Below are positions 1 to 11,400 of a stretch of DNA of 64,000 nt, piece after piece (the stretch's first letter is position 1; each line of letters opens with the position of its first letter). The stretch is from Liopterus haemorrhoidalis. Its lineage: Eukaryota > Arthropoda > Insecta > Coleoptera > Dytiscidae. The notes under the pieces are model-generated. The model worked only from the letters and a program-made list of their open reading frames with translations, did no database searches and had not been told where the DNA came from. The stretch spans positions 27,007,753 to 27,071,752 of the forward strand of contig OZ020625.1 of the NCBI GenBank assembly GCA_963971575.1, given 5' to 3'. The position numbers and the translations under genes were made by a program.

Positions 1-480
1 ACTAATTTGATCACAGGCTACTTGCCACATTTTCAAAATTTCGTTATCACTATATCCGTTTTGACCAATATGTCTATCATAATTTTTTGTTATACCCCAA
101 ATTAGTTCAATGGGGTTAAACTGGCAGTGATAAGGAGGTAATCTTAGTACTTCATGACCATATGTTTGTACCAATGTATCAATAAAATAAACTGGTTCAG
201 ATTTTAATTTCCTTCATTTTCTCGTGATTTTGTTAGTGAGAAGTTCAGATTTATTACATTTTATAATTCTACGAATTGTTGATTACGAAATCTTTAAGGC
301 AGCTGCTACTCTTTGACGGACACAAGATAGAGAAATAAGTGGCCCATTGTTCTCTTTTTCGGAATTAAAATATTCCAGCAGATTTAAAATTAAAGTTTGT
401 GAATTTAATAATTGGCCGCAAGATCTATTAATTAATATTATTAACAGACACTGACAGCTAAGACAAATAACATAAAACAT
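1..480 (-). pseudogene. Degraded DDE-endonuclease (Tc1/mariner-IS630-like) transposase, N- and C-terminal pieces
   Basis: Minus-strand 213-1 is open and reads YGHEVLRLPPYHCQFNPIEL then IWGITKNYDRHIGQNGY. The NPIE motif carries the catalytic glutamate of this DDE superfamily. Minus-strand about 406-283 reads ILNLLEYFNSEKENNGPLIS then VRQRVAAALKIS, resembling the helix-turn-helix N terminus of the same transposases. The aspartate-bearing core is missing between them and stops occur, so this is a broken copy. It continues left of the window. Confidence 0.65.
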
Positions 481-1055
481 TTTTAAAATCGCTGAAAAAT
501 GGTAACTAGATTATTATTTGAATGCACTACTTGATACATACATGTAACAGTCACCTATCAGCAATCCGACTATAGTTTTTATACTGTGGTATACTCTTCG
601 AGAAGAGACGATATGCATTTTAAAATCGATAGTAGTGACAGCGGCTAGTGGATAAAATATTTGAGGGGACACTTTTTGATCAATATTTTGCAGTGTCCAG
701 CCTACGGCCCGCGGGCCGAACCTGGCCCAACAATAAATTTGAAACGGCTCGCATGAAATTTTTACCCTTTCTTTTTTATAGAATCCCCCTCCCCCTTCCT
801 CAAAAGATTTCCGGAATTTCTCCACACCCCCTGTCCTTAATTGATTTTCAGAATTTCTTCCCCACGTTTTCAAATGATTTTTAGAATTTCACCCACCCGT
901 ACTCTGTGATTTTTAAATATCTGCCTCCAATCTAACTCAATCTGGCCTGTGAAACATATTTAGAATTCATATACACAATGTATTAAAGTAGAGGGAACAC
1001 GATTTTTTTCTTTAAATTTCATTTTGCCCGTAGAATTCTTAAATCTACTACTTAC

Positions 1056-1317
1056 TTGTAAAATATCGAAATACGCCCCCAAGTATGGAGTTGTAAGATT
1101 ATCGATCAAAACATTATGTAGCCATTGAGTCAGTCGAACATCCCATGATATACTGGCCATCAGATTTCTGGTACGTTGGACTGATTTATCAATGATAGTT
1201 CTTCGTACAATTGGTTCATTCCAAGTTCCAGAATAAGTAAGGCGGGCAAGTCGATCACTATTCAATATCTTAGCCATTTTTGTGAAAAGATTATTTTGAC
1301 TCGTTGTCCAGTTCACT
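1056..1317 (-). CDS. Conserved-looking exon of an unidentified gene
   Basis: Acceptor TTCTTATTTAG and donor CAA|GTAAGTAG bound 262 nt of open frame in one phase. The product reads MAKILNSDRLARLTYSGTWN, then EPIVRRTIIDKSVQRTRNLM and SWDVRLTQWLHNVLID. The Trp/Leu-rich charged helices look like real protein rather than AT-rich chance translation. It enters phase 2 and leaves phase 0. I do not recognise the family. No partner exon was found confidently within 2 kb, so the gene probably extends left of the window, with large introns on either side. A retained fragment is also possible. Confidence 0.55.
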
Positions 1318-1951
1318 CTAAATAAGAAAAATAGAATAAAAATCACTGTTCGTGGAGCCATTTCTGACGGTTTATTAGCTTTGTTTGCGGATAAGTTTCT
1401 AATTAGGTACCAACAGTTAAGGAATAAGGTCATTAACAGATTAAATATGCATGTCCGATTTGACACGAGTTAAATATTCTTGTTACTGTGAATGTTAAAA
1501 TTATCTAACCGATAATATTGTAATCAAGATGTAGTAAATCTAAGTACGAGAACTAAGTTCATTAATTAAATTTAACGAAACTAACAACGCGCTTGTCATG
1601 ACTTGGAGTTATTGTTGTAATCTACAAACACAATAGGGGATACGCATAAAATTTGTATTTCCTTAAAACTACATTATTTTGATATGTTAATGTTAGTTAT
1701 GTCACCTAACAAAACAAAAATTACATTTTAATTAATATTATAGCCAAATTTTTGAATTAAAATATTGTAAATTTGAAATAAGCCGACCACGGAGTGAAGG
1801 TTGCCGAGTAAAACGACTGAGTATGACGTCAAACGATAGGGGTTTCACATCACAGATACAGCTACAACATAATCTTTACACGTGTGTGTATTGTATTGTT
1901 CGAGAGTTTTGTATTTGTTTTTAAGCAATTTTTCACGCATTTATTATTAAA

Positions 1952-2073
1952 ATGGCAGATAAAGATTTTTTTAGGGCTCAGAGTGATAATTTACCCAACA
2001 TTGATGCATTTATGCTCATGGAATATATGAAAAATAATGAATGCTACAGTGCTGAGGAAATACGTGGTGTCAA
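1952..2073 (+). pseudogene. First exon of a SWIM/YqaJ-type, transposon-associated gene (fragment)
   Basis: ATG at 1952 opens MADKDFFRAQSDNLPNIDAF, MLMEYMKNNECYSAEEIRGV and K, then a GTAATT donor. I associate the pattern 'NLPN(I/V)D…F/YM…E(I/F)RGVK' with a multicopy insect gene family that has SWIM and YqaJ-nuclease domains; this is from memory. No later exon was found before 2.6 kb. An inverted CAATAGGGGATA motif lies at about 1632 and 2558 and may mark the ends of a small element. Confidence 0.4.
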
Positions 2074-2732
2074 AGTAATTTTTATTTTATATTCTATAAC
2101 TTTATGTAAACAAACGCTGCAACTCTGTAAAATGTAAATATTTATGTAATTTAGATGTCAGAATTTTACTACATTGTTTACATGAAGTTACAAAACGTTA
2201 GAGGCATAATTGAAATACTGCAATATAAGTTATCTATTTTAATATAAAATTTAATTCGGTAAACATGTATAAATTGTTTTTATAGAATTAAACTTTATTT
2301 TAACTAAAATCACTCTAACTTTACGTAACCTATGAAAGTTATACAAACAAATAAGTTCAGAACAGACTATGTACGCCGGTAAGCTAGTAGTGTCATACGT
2401 CAGTTAGAAGGGGTATGACGTCACACGTCGTTTTCGCGCGCTACATACATTTATGATTTTTTTAAGCCTTCAAATTACAAAAAAAAAAAAAAAAATTTTT
2501 TTATGTTTATATGCAACAAGAGGAATATAATAAAAAATAAAAAAAAATCATGCTTATCCCCTATTGACTTGCTATGAACAGGTTACGTAATTGTCTGAAA
2601 GTTACCGTGAATAACTAAAATCTAACACACCATAAAAGTAACCAAAATAACCAGATCTAGTTTGTTCTTACAAAAGTGAACTGCTTATACCTCCATTACA
2701 TATGTTGGCGGTCAGTAAAAAAATCAACTTAC

Positions 2733-3693
2733 TTAGAAATAGTATCTTCCCAATCATCATTTCCACTATCAACTCTCGCAAAGGCAGCATGTCTTTCGCA
2801 TTCCTCCATCAAGTTTTTAGCTTTTTCAACATCATATATAGGCGTAGGAGTAGGCATTACATTAACGATATCGATATTTGAGCTATTTGAATGTAACGGT
2901 TGCCCAGTTGCACTCCTTTGTCCTGATTTCCACACAAAAAGACACTTTGTCGGACGTATAAAACTTGTTTCAGGCCTCCAATTCCATGGACGACAGTAAG
3001 AGTGATCCATTAAGATCAAATCTGTTTCTTTTTCCTGAAAAAAGAAGTGTTATACTAAACTCAAATAATTTTACAACTAATTTTACACATGCTTGCATTA
3101 GTTTTGTTTGAGCAAATATCAAGTGTTGAAACAGATATATTTAAAAAATATCTAGATACAGATACCTAAGAAAAAATATATCTAGATCTGTATCTAGGAT
3201 ACAGAATTATGTAAAATATTTAGATACAGATACATTGTTAAATATATAATTCTGTTAATAAGAGTCAGTAATTTTTAACTACTCGTACACCAAAATGAAT
3301 AAACGCATACTTCCACAAGTTTTAGACTATTAAAGTAAGTTGCTCAAACAAAGCAATTAAACCAAAGTATTATTACAACATTTTTCAGTGTAATATAATC
3401 AAAACTTTACCCCTGTCGATGTCTGAAAGTACGTAATAAGTTTGGTACCGCCTTCATCTGTTTCGGAGGGACTATTTTGTGTATTTGGTGTTGTAATTGT
3501 TGAAGTAGATGGTACAGTTGTTGTGGACTATAAAATTAAGACAAACATTCACAAAACACACTCAATATTACAGATTTTCATAAAAAAATTTCACACAATT
3601 ATAACCTATACTTACTGTAAAGACACTATGTGATATTGGAGTACTGAGTAACATTTTGACGAGACTTTCTTTTGGTTTATATAATTCTGTCAT
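2733..3693 (-). CDS. Three-exon gene fragment of unknown function (MTELYKPKES…)
   Basis: Three pieces splice in phase. Exon 3693-3616 is MTELYKPKESLVKMLLSTPI plus SHSVFT (phase 0). Exon 3527-3411 is Thr/Ser-rich (STTTVPSTSTITTPNTQ) and ends YFQTSTG. Exon 3034-2733 begins EKETDLILMDHSYCRPWNWR and ends DDWEDTISK, phase 2, before GTAAGT. The aromatic DHSYCRPWNWRPETSF block looks conserved and the rest is low complexity. No terminal exon was found, so the copy is incomplete. It may be the second gene of the multicopy family represented at 1952, or an independent mobile gene. Family not recognised. Confidence 0.45.
3130..3240. repeat. ATCTAGATACAGATAC-type simple repeat
   Basis: Imperfect repetition of (A)TCTAGATACAGATAC with AAAAATAT spacers. 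Similar tracts occur at about 8060-8215 and at 15385-15420 / 17056-17092. Confidence 0.6.
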
Positions 3694-4436
3694 TGTTTAA
3701 TCACTGGATTTATATTATTTATTTACAAAATATCATAAACAACGTAATACAACAATTATTTGTTGCCAACTGAAATACGTAAAAATGACGTTTTTACTAC
3801 CAACCTAAAAATTAACAAAAATAAAGATTAAAAATTGTATTTGAAGCTATTTTTATGACAAATGAGAAAACAGTAATGTTATTTTTTTTATATAAATATG
3901 TAGTTTATTGCAAAATCGAAATAGATCTTGCCTTTAACAGGTTGCATTTTAACGCAGTGGCGGTGCCAGCCCCTCGATTAGGGGGCTAGTTCCCCCATGG
4001 AGAAGGAAAGTTCCCCCTAAAAATTGCTCTTAACCCCAGCTGCCCCATCCCCCTTTAGATATGCTTGGAGAGAATTTAAAATTTTAGATAAAATTAAGTG
4101 TCCGGTTCAGTTTTGGGAATATTTCAAACTGTGAAAGATGGAAGCATAAGGTCAAAGAGACGCTTACGGCCTGCTTTCATGTTTTCAAAATTCAAAACCA
4201 TCATATTTTTATTAATATTTATAACGATAAAAAAAAAAATGGTGCCCCCTAAAATATTTCCTGGCGCCCCCAGATTTTAAATGCTAGCGTCACAACTACT
4301 TTTCTGAAGTATTTACAGGTTATGAAAAACTAACAAAAAAAAAAAAAAAATTACAGCTAATTTTTATCTGTCCAATAGGATATTTTTTATTCTAAAAAGA
4401 ACTGTCATGTAATTGTAAATGAACAAATTGCGTTAT

Positions 4437-4842
4437 ACAGTCTGTTCCAAACGGTTAAGCGGAACTAGATTTTGCAATCTAGGTACTTTCATCGTGTAAA
4501 TCGTGCCTTTCGGCCGTTTTGTTTAAGCTTTTTAAATCATACTTACAATAAACATTTTTTGGTTAATATCATTTTAAAATGTCATTTTCTTTATATTTTG
4601 ATTTTTTGTGCCATTCTTAATACAAATTTCCCATTTATTTATTTTTTTGTCATTAAAATATCTAAAAAAAAATATTTAATTTTGACATATGTCATTCGTT
4701 TCCATGGTTTCATTGTTGGAATTTTAAATTTTGACATCCCAACGTGAAAAATGAAATAACCCAAGCAAGAAGGTCCCTTCTCGTGACAACCTAAAAGAAC
4801 TAAATTCCCATTTAGTTCCGTCTAACCGTTTGGAACAGACTA
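4437..4842. mobile_element. MITE family A, copy A1
   Basis: About 406 bp bounded by inverted CAGTCTGTTCCAAACGGTTA / TAACCGTTTGGAACAGACT with TA on both outer sides, as for Tc1/mariner-type MITEs. The interior conserves TCATTCGTTTCCATGGTTTC and AAATTCCCATTTAGTTCCG. The apparent ~90-codon frame recurs as a fragment in other copies but is broken in most, so I treat the element as non-coding. Confidence 0.8.
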
Positions 4843-5278
4843 TATTATAAAAATCTACTTTTGCCAACATCTTGAATCTGTGACGGTTCTCTATATAAGT
4901 GTTGCGGGTAAAAATGATTTAATTTTCGTAAAGAACACGTATACCAAGTGGCAATCCATTATCATTAAGTATAATATTTTTAAATGAAAGTTCTAAACTA
5001 TAAACAATCACGCCGAAAAAAATGTTGACGTATTATTTGAACATTTCTACACAAAACTATAAATATAAAAGTTATTTGAAACCCACAAAAAATTACAAAA
5101 CAGTATTATCTGATATCTATAGCTTCTTTGGTTTAGGCGGAACTAGATTTTGACAACTAGTAATTTTTTTCGGTTAAATGAAGTTTTTGATCATGTTTTT
5201 TAACAAAGGATTCTTTTGGTCATACCTACGAAACCCTAAAAATTAAAAGATAACACACCTGGTTTTCAATAAAAAAGT

Positions 5279-5284
5279 TTTATT
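5279..5284 (-). terminator. Likely RPAP1 poly(A) signal AATAAA
   Basis: The minus strand reads AATAAA at 5284-5279, about 30 nt beyond the RPAP1 stop codon. It is the first canonical hexamer downstream. Cleavage is inferred, not shown. Confidence 0.5.
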
Positions 5285-5314
5285 GTACATTTATTAAATT
5301 TAAAAAGTCCTTAT

Positions 5315-5488
5315 TTACTCAGACATTTCTTTTTTTCTTTTAACAAAATGTTCAACATGGTAGTTTGCTATTTCTTTCAAAAGAGGGCTTCTACTGAGCT
5401 GCTTGGTAATCAGTGCTTTCCTATAACTTTTTAGCAAAGATATATCTTCTTCTAGTGGTTCTAAAAATTCTTTTAAATCCAATATGCA
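5315..5488 (-). CDS. RPAP1: RPAP1 last coding exon (11)
   Basis: Acceptor TTTTGTTTCAG, then CILDLKEFLEPLEEDISLLK through HFVKRKKEMSE and stop TAA at 5317-5315. The final leucine/glutamate helix and basic tail fit the RPAP1 C terminus. AATAAA occurs about 30 nt downstream on the minus strand. Confidence 0.92.
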   Translation of the reverse strand, partial: CILDLKEFLEPLEEDISLLKSYRKALITKQLSRSPLLKEIANYHVEHFVKRKKEMSE

Positions 5489-8400
5489 CTGAAACAAAAT
5501 TTATAAAATTTTATTCAACATTTCTCACATTTAAAGTAAAGTATCATTCACAGCTCATGTTTTAATAGATAGTACGTAATTCATAATGTTAATGTTAACG
5601 CATAAGAATGTGAAGTATCATTCACAGCTCATGTTTTAATAGATAGTACGTAATTCATAGTGCATAATGTTAATGGATAATGTTAGTGGCTAGTCACAAA
5701 ACTTTGGTACCATTCATAGCTCATGTTTTAATAGATAAATCGATCTTGCTGCCATCTACTCGCAATAGAAATTACTAAACAATTTATAATAAAAATATCT
5801 TGTTATTAAATATATATATTGTTTTTTTATTAAATATACTTCTAAAAAGAACCAAAATAATATTTATTAAGTGAATTATTAAATAAAATAACTATAATGT
5901 TTCTGAAGCTACTCACTCTAACCTAACTTTTTGATTTCACTAAAAAAAGATAACTTTGTTTCCCAGAAGTGTTGGTCTAAAATTCTGAAAAAAATCTCAA
6001 TAATGTACATTGATGGAAACTAAAATAGTTCAAAAGGAATTTTTGTCAGATTAATTTTTTTATTGTTGAAAAAATACATATTTTATTTTAAAAGTTCATG
6101 TAATATTTTAAGGAAAAGCTCTTTGTACATAGAATAACAAACGGTACATTATTTTCAAAATATTGTTCATTTTGACTTGATTACCGCAAAAAAAAAAAAA
6201 TGTTCCACACATATAGCTGCTTTAACTTGGGTACTAGATACCTGAAAAACACTAAAATATGCGAAAATTCACACTTCACATCAATTTTATTAGATTCAAC
6301 ACATTTATTAATTAGTACATCATAAACTGCAGCCGCAAGTCTTTTTAGAATTTCCTGTATAATATATTCGTCTATTTTGAAATGTATCACTGTATACCTG
6401 CGAAACCCTGAAATATGTAAAAACTCTCACTTCACATCTATTTTTCAATATTAGTTTCAACATTTTTACTAATAATTATGTCACAAACTGCATCCAAAAG
6501 TCTTATTCGAATTTCAAGTATAATATATTCCTTCATTTTGACAGTTGTCAGTGTTTTAATGTTAATGTTAATGTCAGAAGTTTGAGATATACAAACTTCT
6601 AACATTATGCGTTAAATATTTTCTTACGCTTATCCACTAAATTGGAGCTATGAATGCTTATAAGGATTTGTGTAGAACAAACATTGCTATGCGTTAACAT
6701 TAACACTATGAATTACGTACTATCTATTAAAACATGAGCTGTGAATGATACTTAATGTTAAAAGTTTGTATATCTCAAACTTCTGACATTAACATTAACA
6801 TTAAAACACTGACAACTGTCAAAATGAAGGAATATATTATACTTGAAATTCGAATAAGACTTGTGGATGCAGCTTGTGACATAATTATTAGTAAAAATGT
6901 TGAAACTAATATTGAAAAATAGATGTGAAGTGAGAATTTTTACATATTTCAGGGTTTCGCAGGTATACAGTGATACATTTCAAAATAGACGAATACATTA
7001 TACAGGAAATTATAAAAAGACTTGTGGCTGCAGTTTATGATGTACTAATTAATAAATGTGTTGAATCTAATAAAAAATTAATGTGAAGTGTGAATTTTCA
7101 CATATTTTAGTGTTTTTCAGGTATCTAGTACCCAAGTTAAAGCAGCTATATGTGTGGAACATTTTTTTTTTTTGGGGTAATCAAGCCCAATTGAACAATA
7201 TTTTGAAAATAATGTACCGTTTGTTATTCTATGTACAAAGAGTTTTTCCTTAAAATACTACATGAACTTTTAAAATAAAATATGTATTTTTGCAACAATA
7301 AAAAAATTAATCTGACAAAAATTCCTTTTGAACTATTTTAGTTTCCATCAATGTACATTATTGAGATTTTTTTCAGAATTTTAGACCAACACTTCTGGGA
7401 AACAAAGTTATCTTTTTTTAGTGAAATCAAAAAGTTAGGTTAGAGTGAGTAGCTTCAGAAACATTATAGTTATTTTATTTAATAATTCACTTAATAAATA
7501 TTATTTTGGTTCTTTTTAGAAGTATATTTAATAAAAAAACAATATATATATTTAATAACAAGATATTTTTATTATAAATTGTTTAGTAATTTCTATTGCG
7601 AGTAGATGGCAGCAAGATCGATTTATCTATTAAAACATGAGCTATGAATGGTACCAAAGTTTTGTGACTAGCCACTAACATTATCCATTAACATTATGCA
7701 CTATGAATTACGTACTATCTATTAAAACATGAGCTGTGAATGATACTTAAAACTTACTTCTTCTGGTGTTAGGTTTATGATTTGAGCAACTCCCATATAT
7801 TCAGACCATAAAGTTTTGCGCCATTTTTTATTGTGTTTTTGCGCTAGAGGTATCAAAACAAAATTTGCGAATAATTTATTACCATAACTAACTCCTTGAT
7901 AATGCTCTAGTAATTCTGTATAAAAATCTTGAAAATTGTTTAGACCTATAAAAAATATAAAATACTTAGATTTCAGAATGAATACTTATTAAATACGTAT
8001 ACTTATTTAAATTTTAGTTTTGAATAAAAATTTTGGAAAAGATAAGGCTGAATCCAGTGTTGTAATATATACATTTAAAAAAATATCTAGATACAGATAC
8101 AAATACCTAAAAAAATGTATTTAAATGCAGATACAGATACAGAATTATAAAAAATATCTAGATACAAATACATGCAAAAAATGTTTGCATCTAGATACAG
8201 CTAGACACTTTTGAAAATACACTGAATAATAAAAATACCATATTTTTTACCAAACAAACAGTGCATGTTAATCAGTATTATACAGGCTGTTCAAAAATAT
8301 CCGTGATGTCACAAAAAGCATACTAAATTCAAGGTAAAACACTATTCTACAGTGTAAATTTGTACTAAAAACGTATGTATTATGTTAGCCATGTGTGCTG

Positions 8401-11400
8401 ACGTATAAGCTGCGTATCTATAAGACTAATGTTAGTCTTATATATACGCAGCTACGTTCTTGTTAAGAGTGTTCCAAACGTTTAGGCGGAACTAGATTTC
8501 GAAATCTAGTAATTTTTATCTATTAATTCGGACTTTCGGTTATTTTATTTAAGCTTTGTAAATCATACTCACATTAAAAATTCTAGATTCAATTGATTGT
8601 CATTATAAAATGTCCTTTTCATTGCATTTAAATTTTTTGTCATTCTTAATAAAAATTTCCCATTTATTTATTTATTTTTTGTCTTCAAAAATACATAAAG
8701 CCCGGCGTAGCGTAGTGGTAACACATGTGCTCTGCGTTGCTAAGGTCTCGGGTTCAAATCCCGTTCAGACATGGAATTTTTCATAAATAAAAATTGTCCT
8801 GGTTAATTGCCACAGCAGCAAAGGTCATTAAATTAAAAAAAAAAAAAAAAATGTCTTAAAATTTATAATATCTGTCATTCGTTTCCATGGTTTCACTGTT
8901 GGAGTTTTAAATTTTCACATACCAACGTCAAATATGTATTAACCCAAGAAGGTCCCTTTGCGTGACAACCTAAAAGAACGAAACTCCCATTTAGTTCCGC
9001 CTAAACCTTTGGAATAGCCTGCGTATCAAAAACATGATATATTTTATTACTTTTAGTCTTGAAAGGGCTAAAAAGAATCGTTGTAATCAGTGCAGTAAAA
9101 AATATAAAACTTTTGCGATAAACATTACTTCTAAACTTGCCGGTCCGCGAATTTTTTCTAGGTCGCTTGCCAGTCCGCCATTAAAAAAGGTTGGGTAACG
9201 CTGCTCTACAGCATACATACCTTGTATATCTTTATCGAAATTAATCTGCTTATAATTTTCTTCTGTTAATAATAAATCCAATGTACATTTCAATAATTTT
9301 TGAATATCTTCTTCCAAAAATAATGAATTACTAGACAAAAAAACACAACAAAGTCGACAATATCTGTCTGTTGTATTGACCAAAGAACTCAAAACTGGAA
9401 AATAGGTTTCATATAAAAATATCCACTCTAAGCACCTAGTTATTATTATTTCTTTTTGAGTTTCGGGAACATTTTCTTGTTGAGCGTATAGTAAAACTAT
9501 TGGACTGAATATCCAATCAATTGGAACCAAACTGCCCAATCTTACATCCAGACATAGTTCTGGAAAATCTTTTTTGGATACCTACAAATAATAACAAATA
9601 TCAGAAAAAGAACAGAAGTTAGAAATGAACTATATAATGAAATTATATTTTTATAGTGTAATGCATCATTTTCATGGTAGTGTCAAAGGCGCGACAGGGG
9701 TGAGAGGCGTGGTGTTATATTTACAAGTTCGAATTTCATGGTGGGGTTGGAGGCGTGATAAGGGCGCGTTTTCGGTTTTGACAACATTTGTATCTAACCC
9801 AAATCTAACCTAAAAGTTTATACAAGTATTTGGAGTAAACGGTTATTCAATTTCATTAAATATGTCGTCAAATCGAAGGAGACGTCTAGCTATTTTTTAT
9901 GCATATTTAGACTTACTGCGATATGAAGAAAAGCGATGGTGGGTACGTCCCATATATACATAGAAACAGAAGGCAACAGGGAGATTATTTTAAATTTTTG
10001 CCAGAAATGAGACACAAAAAACACAGTTACTTCAATTACAAGAAATGAATTTAATACACAATCTTTTTTACTTGACATCACAGTTTAGAATGAAGATTCT
10101 GTTGGCTCCTGTTTGGGGGTGTATATTAGTATACCCACTGCATGACATTTCTGCAGACCAGATATTTGAAACCGAATCCATAATAATAAACTTTATGACT
10201 GCTGACAATATTGTAAAAGTCGCTATTTCGCTACATCAATTTACATTTAAAAATTTTTTTTTATGGAAATTAATATAAGTAAATCTTGCTAAAGATCTCA
10301 CCATGCCGAAAAAATATATCTGTTTGTATGGTTTGGACGGTGCGGCCAGCGCTAGAGTTGAAATTTCTGAACTTGCGACACCGCGCTTGTAACACCGCGC
10401 CTGCGACACCATGGTACGGGTTTTTTCAAAATAGAGCGATCCTATTGGTTGAATTTCTTGTTCCACGCTTCCAACACCAGCATGAAAATGATACATTATT
10501 GTGGGACTGGGTTTTTGTTTCAGAAAGGTTCCCAATCCTTGCTATAGACCAGTGGTATTTAACCTGTATTCCGCGGAACCCACAGGACAGACCGCCATCA
10601 CAAAGTACTTGTTTCATTTATGCTGCTTTATCAAAAATAGTCTCAAATAAAAGTGGTTTCGAATATTTTTCGAAATATTTCTCTGTTGTGAAATATTCTC
10701 AGAAATCTTAAAATCGACACGAGTAAACTCCCATTTCTAGTCAACCGATTTTTACCAAAAGTTGATCAACTCGGGCCATTGATGTCAAAAGCTTAAATAT
10801 GAAGTTTCATAAAAATCCTTTCAGCCGAATTTGCTCTGCACGTGTACACAGACATACAGACAGACAGACAGACAGACACACAAACAGACGGACAAACGGA
10901 CGGACAGACAGACAGACAGATAGGCAGGCAGACAGACAGGCAGGTAGACAGATAGGCTGGCAGGCAGTCGGACAGACAGAGAGGCAGACAGACGGATAGA
11001 CAGACAGACGGACAGACAGACGAACAGACATCATGCTAAAAATAGTGAAAACGGTATGTAGGGACTTCAATTCGTGGAGATCCATCGAAATCTCGAAATG
11101 TCAAAATTGGTATGATCACAATACCTCCCTTATATATGTTGGCGGTCGTAAAAAGACAGCCTATTATGTTTTTTTGCCTTGGGGTTTCAAAGAAATAGCA
11201 TGTAAAGGGGGTTCCACAGAAGTAAGATGGTTGAAAACCACTATAATTACCACTAGAATAATTAAAAACTTTATACTTACATTTTCAAATCCTAAAATTT
11301 TAGAATAACATCCCAAAATTTCTTCTAAATTTTCTAAACATTTTTTGACCAAATTTGAGTCATCAAAACCCATTTTTTCAAACTCCATTTGTATTGGATG

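Noticed and set aside
4472..4747. Recurrent ~60-100-codon frame starting MQS(R/S)YFHR in family A copies
   Set aside because: It spans the TIR and non-coding body of a MITE, has different lengths and breaks in each copy, and shows no domain.
8699..8772. tRNA gene
   Set aside because: A and B boxes are present but the acceptor stem does not pair and an A-tailed SINE body follows.
9087..9180. Extension of RPAP1 exon 9 beyond 9221
   Set aside because: The open frame continues, but a GTATGT donor and phase-matched exon 10 with clear homology show that translation after 9221 is intronic.
10799..11085. Open frames reading RQTDRQTD or CLSVCLSV (also near 33474, 44201, 55470-55881, 59404)
   Set aside because: Pure translations of GACA/GTCT microsatellites; a tetranucleotide repeat stays open in several frames.
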